NCBI GenBank assembly: GCA_041650595.1
Contig: JBAZKW010000018.1
Coordinates: 1-35,257, forward strand
DNA from: CALFCX01 sp041650595
GTDB taxonomy: Bacteria > Margulisbacteria > WOR-1 > JAKLHX01
Reading direction: 5' to 3'
DNA: 35,257 nt
The position numbers and the translations under genes were made by a program. This document shows positions 28,876 through 35,257 of the stretch, one piece after another. Position 1 is the first letter of the stretch. Every line of letters begins with the position of its first letter. Below the pieces are notes generated by a model. The model made no database searches. It worked only from the letters and a program-made list of their open reading frames with translations, and was not told the DNA's origin.

Positions 28876-29278
28876 CGCGCTTGAGACAAGGCGTTTTGCG
28901 GAAGAATTCGCCAAGTCTTTAAAGGCAGGGGATGTTATTGCGCTATACGGTCAGCTTGGCAGCGGCAAAACGACTTTTATTCAGGGACTTTCAAAAGGAC
29001 TGGGGCTCAGTAATTTTGTTACCAGTCCTTCTTTTGTTATCATCAACGAATATCCTTTGTGCCGCGGCAAACAAATTTCTTCTTTTTATCATGTAGACCT
29101 GTACAGGCTTGATAATGAAGAAGATATCCGCGATCTCGGAATAGAAGAGCTTTTTGGCAGGGAGGCGATCGTGGCAATCGAATGGGCCGATAAAGCTCCG
29201 CATCTTTTACCTGCAGGCTGTAAAAAGATAAGGTTTGAGTTTGTTTCCGAAAGTGAAAGAAAGATCACGGTGGAATAA
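28850..29278 (+). CDS. tsaE: tRNA threonylcarbamoyladenosine biosynthesis ATPase TsaE
   Basis: TsaE is the P-loop ATPase that helps TsaB/TsaD make t6A37 in ANN-decoding tRNAs. It has 142 residues, the usual size. Walker A is GQLGSGKTT at residues 34-42, then FVTSPSFVIINEYP, the YHVDLYRLD motif, DLGIEELF and VAIEWADKAPHLLP, all family hallmarks. The start is TTG 28850, inside the folK end (26-base overlap). It supplies the N-terminal helix before the P loop, but its ribosome site (AAGGGG) is close and imperfect, so the exact start is uncertain. Its stop overlaps tsaB by 1 base. Confidence 0.95.
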   Translation: MLTITNAGSALETRRFAEEFAKSLKAGDVIALYGQLGSGKTTFIQGLSKGLGLSNFVTSPSFVIINEYPLCRGKQISSFYHVDLYRLDNEEDIRDLGIEELFGREAIVAIEWADKAPHLLPAGCKKIRFEFVSESERKITVE

Positions 29279-29964
29279 TGAGAGTACTCGGCATTAGCAC
29301 TCCCGCAAAATATGTCAGCATTTCCATTGCGGATATTTCCGTTGAAAGCGGGGCAGTCCGCCAAAATATAATTGCGGAATTTTCGTCTTTTGGCTCAAAA
29401 TCCGAAGACCTGACGGCTTTGGCGCAAGAGATATTCCGTGTTTCAAAGACTGATATCAAAAGTATCGAACTAATTTCCGTAGTACAGGGGCCCGGTTCGT
29501 ACAGCGGCCTGAGGGGCGGACTTGCCGCGGCAAAGTCTTTTGCTCAGGCACTTGATATCCCTATAGTCGGAGTAAGCGCGCTTGAGACCATGGCGGGCGA
29601 ACTTATTAATATAGAAGGCACCATAGCCGTGATCCTTGATGCGGTCAAAGACGAATATAATTTTGCCCTGTTTTCTGTCTCAGGGCAAAAAATATCCAGG
29701 TTGTCCGAAGATACTGTATTGACAAAAGAAAAGCTCGGAGGGTTGCTGGATAATTTTAAAATGCCCGTTTGTGTCGCAAGTCCATATGACGATATAAAAG
29801 GGCTTTCCGGCAACGGGAATATTATTAATGTAAAGACTTTTGCCCGTGCCGTTAATGCCGGGTTGTCCGGATACGAAAAGTTTCATGCCGGAAAGAGCGG
29901 GGACGTCCTTAAAATGGTGCCGGATTATTCGCATACGCCGAAAATAAAGGAGTACAAAAGATGA
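29278..29964 (+). CDS. tsaB: tRNA threonylcarbamoyladenosine biosynthesis protein TsaB
   Basis: The TsaD partner and scaffold of the t6A complex, an inactive ASKHA-fold protein. It has 228 residues. The N-terminus is LGISTPAKYVSISIA, then the conserved VVQGPGSYSGLRGGLAAAKSFAQALDIPIVGVSALETMA, followed by VILDAVKDEYNFALF. Starts in the TAATG overlap with tsaE and ends in an ATGA overlap with rimI, the common tsaE-tsaB-rimI cluster. tsaD is not in the window. Confidence 0.95.
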   Translation: MRVLGISTPAKYVSISIADISVESGAVRQNIIAEFSSFGSKSEDLTALAQEIFRVSKTDIKSIELISVVQGPGSYSGLRGGLAAAKSFAQALDIPIVGVSALETMAGELINIEGTIAVILDAVKDEYNFALFSVSGQKISRLSEDTVLTKEKLGGLLDNFKMPVCVASPYDDIKGLSGNGNIINVKTFARAVNAGLSGYEKFHAGKSGDVLKMVPDYSHTPKIKEYKR

Positions 29965-30398
29965 ACTTTGAGCCTGCCGTGCTTGAGAATATTGATGAGA
30001 TGCTTAAGATCGAAAAAAAATCTTTTGCGTCCCATTGGAACAGGCAAACATTTTTTGATGAGCTCTCCGCCGAGAACGGGTATTATATAGTGATAAAGGA
30101 CAATGACAGGATAATGGGGTATAGCGGCTTTAGATATGTCCTTGACGAGGCGCATATAACCACTCTGGCGGTGCATCACAAATTCCGCAAAAAAGGCATC
30201 GGTTCAAAACTGATAGAACAGCTTATTAAGGACGCTAAAGCCAGAGGCCTGAAAAAACTATTTCTGGAAGTCAGGCAGTCCAATATGCCGGCCCAAAAAA
30301 TATATAAAAGACTGGGTTTCAAAGTCCTTGACAGAAGAAGGGAGTACTACCAGCATCCGGTCGAAGATGCGCTGGTGATGCAAAATGACAATTTTTAA
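29961..30398 (+). CDS. rimI: GNAT N-acetyltransferase, RimI-like (ribosomal S18 N-terminal acetylase)
   Basis: A 145-residue GNAT protein with acetyl-CoA-binding motif A HITTLAVHHKFRKKGIGSKLIEQLI (Q/RxxGxG/A form RKKGIG). It continues with LFLEVRQSNMPAQKIYKRLGFKVLDRRREYY, the RimI hallmark NxxAqxLYxxlGF with the YY pair. The position after tsaB is the classical one. The substrate could be S18 or other N-termini. It overlaps tsaB by 4 bases and metH by 14. Confidence 0.92.
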   Translation: MNFEPAVLENIDEMLKIEKKSFASHWNRQTFFDELSAENGYYIVIKDNDRIMGYSGFRYVLDEAHITTLAVHHKFRKKGIGSKLIEQLIKDAKARGLKKLFLEVRQSNMPAQKIYKRLGFKVLDRRREYYQHPVEDALVMQNDNF

Positions 30399-32793
30399 TG
30401 ACAAAAAGATCTATGTGATCGACGGGGCGATGGGGACGCAGATAATGAAAAAAGGCGTCGTTCCGGGAACTTGTTTTGAGGAATTGAATATAAAAGAACC
30501 CGGGATCATAGAATCAATACACCGCTCTTATTTAGAATCCGGCGCGGACATAATTGAAACAAATACTTTCGGTGGAACAAGGACAAAGCTTTTATCTTAC
30601 GGGCTTCAGGATAAATTTCACAAAATAAATTTCGACGGCGTAAGGATAGCAAAAAAAGCGGCTGTCGGAAAAGCTCTGGTTGCCGCATCTATGGGGCCCT
30701 GCGGTCATCTTATGGAGCCGATAGGGGATTTTTCTTTTGATGCAGCCTACGTGGAATTCGCTGCGCAGGCCAAGGTGTTTGAAGAGGCCGGAGCTGATTT
30801 GATATCGATAGAAACGATGAGCGATCTTCAGGAAGCGCGCGCGGCTCTCATAGCGGTAAAACAAAACACTCTCTTGCCTGTGATAGTCCATCTCACTTAT
30901 GACGGGAACGGAAAAACGATAACAGGGACACCTCCGGAAGTTGCTATCGCGGTCTTGACGGCTCTTGGAGCAGATGCAATAGGAGCCAACTGCTCAACCG
31001 GTCCGAAAGATATGGTTGTTCTGGCCGGATTCCTTGCAAAACATTCCGGAGTTCCCGTATCCATAATGCCCAATGCCGGGAGTCCCGAGATCGTAGATGA
31101 TGAGACAGTGTACCGCATGACACCAGAAAAGTTTGCTTTCTACGCCAAAAAGATATTGTCCTGCGGCGTGAAATTTATCGGCGGCTGCTGCGGCACCGGG
31201 CCGGAACATATCAGAGCAATTGCAAATTTAAAATTACAAATTACAAATTGGGAGAAAAGAGAAAAGGGGATAAAAAAAACAACAATTCTTACCAGCCGTA
31301 CCAAAGTCCTTGAAATCGGCAAGAATAAAAAGATCGTGATAATCGGGGAAAGAATAAACCCGACCAACAAAAGAAACTTCCAGGCAGAGCTCAAAGCAGG
31401 AAAGATGAACATACTTAGGCAGGAAGCGGTATCTCAGGTAGCTTCCGGGGCGGGTCTTTTGGATATCAATGTCGGAGCTCCCGACATAGATGAAGTTGCC
31501 GCCATGAAAAAAGCTGTGCTTGCAGCTCAGGCGGCAGTGGATGTCCCTCTTTGTATCGACAGTTCAAATCCCGCGGCGCTGGAAGCAGGGCTCAAGAATT
31601 TTCCCGGAAGAGCGCTGGTGAATTCAGTGAACGGAAAAGATGAGAGTGTGGATACCGTTCTCCCGCTGGTAAAAAAATACGGGGCTACCGTAATAGCTCT
31701 AACGCTTGAAAAAGGCATTCCGACAACGGCACAGGACAGGATCACTGTCGCGGAAAAAATATTAAAGAAGGCCGCCTCTCTCGGGATAGGCAGGAAAGAT
31801 ATTTTTGTCGATGTCCTTACGCTTTCGGCAGGTGCACAGCAGGAAGGCGTCGGCGAGACTTTTAAGGCACTTTCTCTATGCAGGACAAGGCTTATGGTAA
31901 AGACGGTTCTGGGTGTCAGCAATGTGTCTCACGGATTGCCGGGAAGAAAGGCCCTTAATGCCGCTTTTCTCAAGATGGCCGCTGCAAAAGGCCTATCGGC
32001 AGCCATCTATAATCCGGAAAATCTTAGTGTGAGAATATCCGCAGAACAATTACGCGATGCCAAAAATGTTTTTTTGGACAAAGACAAAGGCGCCAAAAAA
32101 TGGATAGAGAAATACAGCGGGAAAAATGCCGGCCGGTCTGACGCGTCAAAGAAAGAAAACGGGCATGCCGGATCACTGCCGGAAAAGATATTTGATACGG
32201 TCGTGGAGGGCAATTTGGAAAATGTGACGGAGCTTGTCGAAGAAGGGTTAAAAAAACATCCTCCGCAGATGCTTATAGATAAAACGCTTTTGCCTGCCAT
32301 GGAAGAAGTAGGCAAAAGGTTTAACAGCGGAGATTATTTTATCCCGCAGGTCATGGCATCCGCCGAAACAATGAAAAAGGCTTTTAATAGGATAAAGTCC
32401 GAGATAAAGCCGGGTGACCGGAAAGATCTGGGAACTGTTGTGATCGCTACGGTGATGGGAGATATACACGATATCGGAAAGAACATAGTTGCGATGCTTC
32501 TTGAAAACCACGGATTTAATGTAGTTGATCTGGGCAAGGATGTTTCGCCCGAAATGATAGTAAGCACTGCTAAAGAAAGAAAAGCGGATATCATAATGCT
32601 TTCGGCACTGCTTACCACTACAATGCCACAGATGAAAAAAGTAAAACAAGCGCTTGAAAAGGAGGGGCTTTCTATTCCCGTTATCGTCGGAGGAGCTCCC
32701 GTTACAAGCAATTTTGCCAAAGGGTTTGGAGCCAATTTTGCCAAAGATGCCGTTGCTGCCGTTGAAGAAGCAAAGAAAGTGTCTAAGAAGTAA
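30385..32793 (+). CDS. metH: Cobalamin-dependent methionine synthase without activation domain
   Basis: Transfers methyl from methyl-tetrahydrofolate through cobalamin to homocysteine. It has 802 residues. Residues 1-280 form the homocysteine/Zn barrel with IDGAMGTQIM, GANCSTGP and GGCCGTGPEHI (the Zn cysteines). Residues about 310-560 form the pterin barrel (IVIIGERINPTNKRNF, LLDINVGAPDIDE). About 595-800 are the cap and cobalamin domains with GDIHDIGKNIV, in which H695 is the cobalt ligand of DxHxxG. The AdoMet-binding reactivation domain of E. coli MetH is missing, as in many anaerobes, so another reactivation route is needed. The linker at about 279-300 is coded by an A/T-rich ATTACAA repeat. 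Its folate use fits the upstream folP/folK. Confidence 0.96.
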   Translation: MTIFNDKKIYVIDGAMGTQIMKKGVVPGTCFEELNIKEPGIIESIHRSYLESGADIIETNTFGGTRTKLLSYGLQDKFHKINFDGVRIAKKAAVGKALVAASMGPCGHLMEPIGDFSFDAAYVEFAAQAKVFEEAGADLISIETMSDLQEARAALIAVKQNTLLPVIVHLTYDGNGKTITGTPPEVAIAVLTALGADAIGANCSTGPKDMVVLAGFLAKHSGVPVSIMPNAGSPEIVDDETVYRMTPEKFAFYAKKILSCGVKFIGGCCGTGPEHIRAIANLKLQITNWEKREKGIKKTTILTSRTKVLEIGKNKKIVIIGERINPTNKRNFQAELKAGKMNILRQEAVSQVASGAGLLDINVGAPDIDEVAAMKKAVLAAQAAVDVPLCIDSSNPAALEAGLKNFPGRALVNSVNGKDESVDTVLPLVKKYGATVIALTLEKGIPTTAQDRITVAEKILKKAASLGIGRKDIFVDVLTLSAGAQQEGVGETFKALSLCRTRLMVKTVLGVSNVSHGLPGRKALNAAFLKMAAAKGLSAAIYNPENLSVRISAEQLRDAKNVFLDKDKGAKKWIEKYSGKNAGRSDASKKENGHAGSLPEKIFDTVVEGNLENVTELVEEGLKKHPPQMLIDKTLLPAMEEVGKRFNSGDYFIPQVMASAETMKKAFNRIKSEIKPGDRKDLGTVVIATVMGDIHDIGKNIVAMLLENHGFNVVDLGKDVSPEMIVSTAKERKADIIMLSALLTTTMPQMKKVKQALEKEGLSIPVIVGGAPVTSNFAKGFGANFAKDAVAAVEEAKKVSKK

Positions 32794-32812
32794 AGGAGCG
32801 GTGATTCTGCGA

Positions 32813-32841
32813 TTGACAAAACAGCTTTTTGGCGGTAAAAT
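32813..32841 (+). promoter_or_regulatory. Sigma-70-type promoter of the efflux operon
   Basis: A perfect TTGACA at 32813-32818, 17-base spacer, TAAAAT at 32836-32841. It lies 52 bases before the tolC-like start and marks a new transcription unit after metH. Confidence 0.8.
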
Positions 32842-32892
32842 ATCATACGATTCATACTTTTCATACTACTATTCGGGAAGGAGCGGTTTATA

Positions 32893-34227
32893 TTGAAAAA
32901 AGCTCTGGTTGTTTTAATTTTTGCAATGATGTCGTCAAATTGTTTTGCCGATCAGATCTTTACTCTGGAAAAAGCCATAGGAAGCGCCCTTAAGAACAAC
33001 GAACAGGTCGTGGTGGCGCAGAAAAAGATGGAAGCCTCCCAGGCAAAAGTTTCACAGGCATTTTCCGGATATCTGCCGTCGTTGGATCTATCGGCAAATT
33101 TGTCCAGAAGTTATTCCTCTCCGATAATAAGCGAGATCAGAGTGGGAGGGATAAATTCCGATGTTATGTTCGGTTTTAGTGAACCGTCGAACGTAAAGTC
33201 CTGGCAGGCGTCTTTGAGCCAGAACGTGTTCACTTTCGGGAAGCTGGAGAACGCACTTTTGATAGCTCTTGACGGAGCGCAGGCGGAAAAAGAAGAGTAC
33301 CGAAAGACCAGGCAGGATGTTATATACGCAACGACTGCTGACTATTTTAATGTAATAAAAGCCGTAAAAATGTTGTCATACGCTCAGGAATCCGTAGATA
33401 TGGCGCAGGCTCATGTAGATCAGGTCTCTGCCATGCTTAATGTCGGGATGGCCGTAAAATCAGATCTATTGAGAAGCCAGGTCGCGTTACTTTCCGCCAA
33501 GCAAAGCCTTATAAAAGCCCGGAATTCCGCCGAGCTTGCAAAAGCTTCGTTCAACAACACAATTGGAAGACAGATCGAGGAACCGATAGATATCGCGGAC
33601 GCGGATTTCAGTTCATTTGACAAGTCGGAGAACAGGACATATGCCCAGCTTTTAAAAGATGCCTATGAATTCCGGCCGGACTGGAAACAAACCAAATATT
33701 CTTTGAGCATATCGGAGAAGAACCTAAATATGTCAAAGGCCGGCTGGCTGCCGCAGGTAACTGCGCGGGCAAATTACGGATGGAATAACACAAATTATTC
33801 TAATATTCACATAAATTATGACCAGACAAACTGGACCGTGGCGGCAGCCGCATCATGGAATATCTTTAACGGATTTGATACCCAGAGCAAAATAAAAGAA
33901 GCCGCAGCCGGTCTTGATCAAGCCAGGGCCGCATCGGAGCTTGCCAGGAAATCAGTGGAGCTTGATGTGAAACAATCTTATCTGAATTATATTTCTTCCA
34001 AAGAGATCATAGAGACGGCTGAAAAAGCGCTTGAAAGCGCGGAGGAAAATTATCAGGCGGCACGGCTCAGGTACGAGAACGGTCTTGCGACCAACATAGA
34101 GATACTTGACGCGCAGGCCTCGCTTACAAAGTCAGAAACGGACCTTCTTGCCTCGCAATTCGATCTTTGTCTTGCAAGAGCTCAGATAAGAAAATCTTCC
34201 GGTTTGCTTGATCACGATTGGAAATAG
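32893..34227 (+). CDS. TolC-family outer-membrane efflux protein
   Basis: A 444-residue outer-membrane factor of tripartite efflux or type I secretion. It has a signal peptide of about 19 residues (KKALVVLIFAMMSSNCFA then DQ). Two long alpha-hairpin repeats follow: residues about 24-225 with ALKNNEQVVVAQKKMEASQAKVSQAFSGYLPSLDLSANLS, and about 240-440 with ISEKNLNMSKAGWLPQVTARANYGWNN and YENGLATNIEILDAQASLTKSE. This is the internal duplication typical of TolC. The start is TTG 32893, with AAGGAG 9 bases upstream and an immediate signal-peptide N-terminus. An AbrB-like regulator and an HlyD-type adaptor follow, so it works as the outer channel of an exporter whose pump lies beyond the window. 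Confidence 0.94.
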   Translation: MKKALVVLIFAMMSSNCFADQIFTLEKAIGSALKNNEQVVVAQKKMEASQAKVSQAFSGYLPSLDLSANLSRSYSSPIISEIRVGGINSDVMFGFSEPSNVKSWQASLSQNVFTFGKLENALLIALDGAQAEKEEYRKTRQDVIYATTADYFNVIKAVKMLSYAQESVDMAQAHVDQVSAMLNVGMAVKSDLLRSQVALLSAKQSLIKARNSAELAKASFNNTIGRQIEEPIDIADADFSSFDKSENRTYAQLLKDAYEFRPDWKQTKYSLSISEKNLNMSKAGWLPQVTARANYGWNNTNYSNIHINYDQTNWTVAAAASWNIFNGFDTQSKIKEAAAGLDQARAASELARKSVELDVKQSYLNYISSKEIIETAEKALESAEENYQAARLRYENGLATNIEILDAQASLTKSETDLLASQFDLCLARAQIRKSSGLLDHDWK

Positions 34228-34231
34228 ACCG

Positions 34232-34480
34232 ATGAAAAAAAAAGGAACGGGGAAGAATCCGGAATTGACCTTTGACGTCGTTACGGTGGGTGAACGCGGG
34301 CAGATCGTTATCCCGTCCAAAATCCGGAAATCTCTTTCTCTTAAAGCCGGGGAGCAATTGATCGTGATAGAGAATCCAATAGCAAAAGCGGTAGTATTGC
34401 TTAGTCCTGAACGTATTTCTTCGGCCATAGAACAGGTGATCCATGCCAACGATATCACGCTCAATATCAGGAATAAATAG
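34232..34480 (+). CDS. AbrB/SpoVT-type (MazE-like) transcriptional regulator
   Basis: An 82-residue protein with a swapped-hairpin AbrB DNA-binding domain: VVTVGERGQIVIPSKIRKSLSLKAGEQLIVIE is the family signature (GxRGQIVIPxxIRkxLxLkxGd). A helical tail with SSAIEQVIHANDITLNIRNK follows. It lies 4 bases after the tolC stop; ATG 34232 is preferred to the upstream TTG 34208, which lies inside tolC. No toxin gene follows, so it is more likely a regulator of the efflux operon than an antitoxin. Confidence 0.88.
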   Translation: MKKKGTGKNPELTFDVVTVGERGQIVIPSKIRKSLSLKAGEQLIVIENPIAKAVVLLSPERISSAIEQVIHANDITLNIRNK

Positions 34481-34498
34481 GAACGGAGGAGCTTTTGT

Positions 34499-35257
34499 AT
34501 GAAGAACAGACTGGTCATCGGGATTTTTTTAGCAATAGTTGCGGTCATATTGTATTACTCTTTCGGGTTCTTAGCCGAGTATGTAAATAGAGGAAGAATA
34601 ACAGCTTCCGGAACTATAGATGTCGTGGAAGTCCGGGTGGGAACAAAAGCATCAGGGAAAATAATTGAACTGAATGTGGATGAGGGGAGCAGGGTAAAGG
34701 TCGGCGATGTGATTGCCAGGATCGATATTCCGGAAATTGAAGCAGCGCTAAATTCCGCGCTGTCCGCCGAGCGTGCCGCGATGTTGAAGTCGCAAAATGC
34801 CGCACAGGACTTTAAAAGGATTTACAACCTTTACGAAAAAGGCATGGCATCCAAACAGCAATATGACTCGTCAAAAACCTTTGCTGATTCGCTGTATGAA
34901 GCATATTTACAGGCAAAGGACTGGGTGGATTCCGTTAAAGTGGAGATCAGCGACGCGGTGATAAAAGCTCCCATAAGCGGGGCCGTACTGACAAAAGCAG
35001 CAGAAAAAGGGGAGCTTGTTTCTGCCGGATCTACCATAGTATCTTTGGGAAACCTTGCAAAGCTTGAGCTCAAGGTGTATATAAGCGAAAAGGAATATGG
35101 AAAGATCAGTATAGGGGACAGCGTCGCCATTTTTGTGGATTCTTATCCAAGGGAGCGGTTCGCGGGCCTGGTAAAATATATTTCTTCACAGGCGGAATTC
35201 ACCCCCAAGAGCATACAGACCAAAGATGAGCGCGTTAACCAGATGTTCGAGATAAAG
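34499..35257 (+). CDS. HlyD/RND-type periplasmic adaptor (membrane fusion protein), 3' end beyond the window
   Basis: 253 codons are visible with no stop. An N-terminal membrane anchor (LVIGIFLAIVAVILYYSFGFLA) is followed by the ASGTIDVVEVRVGTKASGKI barrel-sandwich strand. The lipoyl half-motif ELNVDEGSRVKVGDVIARID comes next, then an alpha-helical hairpin (about 85-140). The second lipoyl half is IKAPISGAVLTKAAEKGELVSAGSTIVSLGNL, then the beta-barrel with LELKVYISEKEYGKISIGD. This adaptor links an inner-membrane pump to the TolC-like protein at 32893. Start ATG 34499, with GGAGGA 8 bases upstream. The pump (ABC or other) should follow downstream. Confidence 0.93.
   Translation, partial: MKNRLVIGIFLAIVAVILYYSFGFLAEYVNRGRITASGTIDVVEVRVGTKASGKIIELNVDEGSRVKVGDVIARIDIPEIEAALNSALSAERAAMLKSQNAAQDFKRIYNLYEKGMASKQQYDSSKTFADSLYEAYLQAKDWVDSVKVEISDAVIKAPISGAVLTKAAEKGELVSAGSTIVSLGNLAKLELKVYISEKEYGKISIGDSVAIFVDSYPRERFAGLVKYISSQAEFTPKSIQTKDERVNQMFEIK

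Overview
The window is about 35 kb of a bacterial chromosome of moderate GC. It has Shine-Dalgarno starts, tightly overlapping genes (ATGA junctions), GTG and TTG starts, a TolC-type outer-membrane factor with a periplasmic adaptor (so a double membrane), and UAA, UGA and UAG all used as terminal stops. The gene content resembles uncultivated diderm lineages of the Margulisbacteria/Saganbacteria or Omnitrophica kind. That is an impression from protein style, not a placement.

Layout. (1) 1-800: end of rplM, then rpsI, closed by a rho-independent terminator. (2) 829-3550: a diversity-generating retroelement (DGR). It has a formylglycine-generating-enzyme-fold target gene with a C-terminal variable repeat (VR), avd, a DGR-type reverse transcriptase, and the template repeat (TR) directly after the RT. 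VR and TR differ at 16 positions that are all A in the TR. One of these changes made a UAG stop that truncates the target. (3) 3653-15863: a class V aminotransferase, serA, an NtrC-type sigma-54 activator and four tandem 7TM-GAF sensor proteins. Only the fourth sensor has a kinase ATPase domain. A small SH3-like protein ends the run. (4) 15867-19102: an antisense REC protein, then recO, an MFS transporter and a radical SAM protein. (5) 19082-23552, minus strand: a 1221-residue protein with DUF4116-like repeats, a caspase-like (clan CD) His/Cys domain and six DxxDG loops, followed in frame after its stop by a remnant of a second caspase-like domain; upstream lies another REC protein. (6) 23635-32793: a DUF1015 protein, a CAU tRNA, a small membrane protein, tilS, folP, folK, tsaE, tsaB, rimI and metH. 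(7) 32813-35257: an efflux operon (TolC, AbrB-like regulator, start of an HlyD-type adaptor).

How the parts may work together. A 22-bp sequence with the GG-N10-GC spacing of a sigma-54 promoter occurs twice, identically. One copy (965-986) lies in front of the DGR target. The other (3653-3674) lies in front of the aminotransferase-serA-activator-sensor operon. The simplest reading is that the NtrC-type protein, controlled by the sensor array, activates its own operon and the DGR together. This is inference, but it makes testable predictions. The other regions are housekeeping genes plus accessory proteins. No CRISPR array, insertion sequence, rRNA or prophage was seen.
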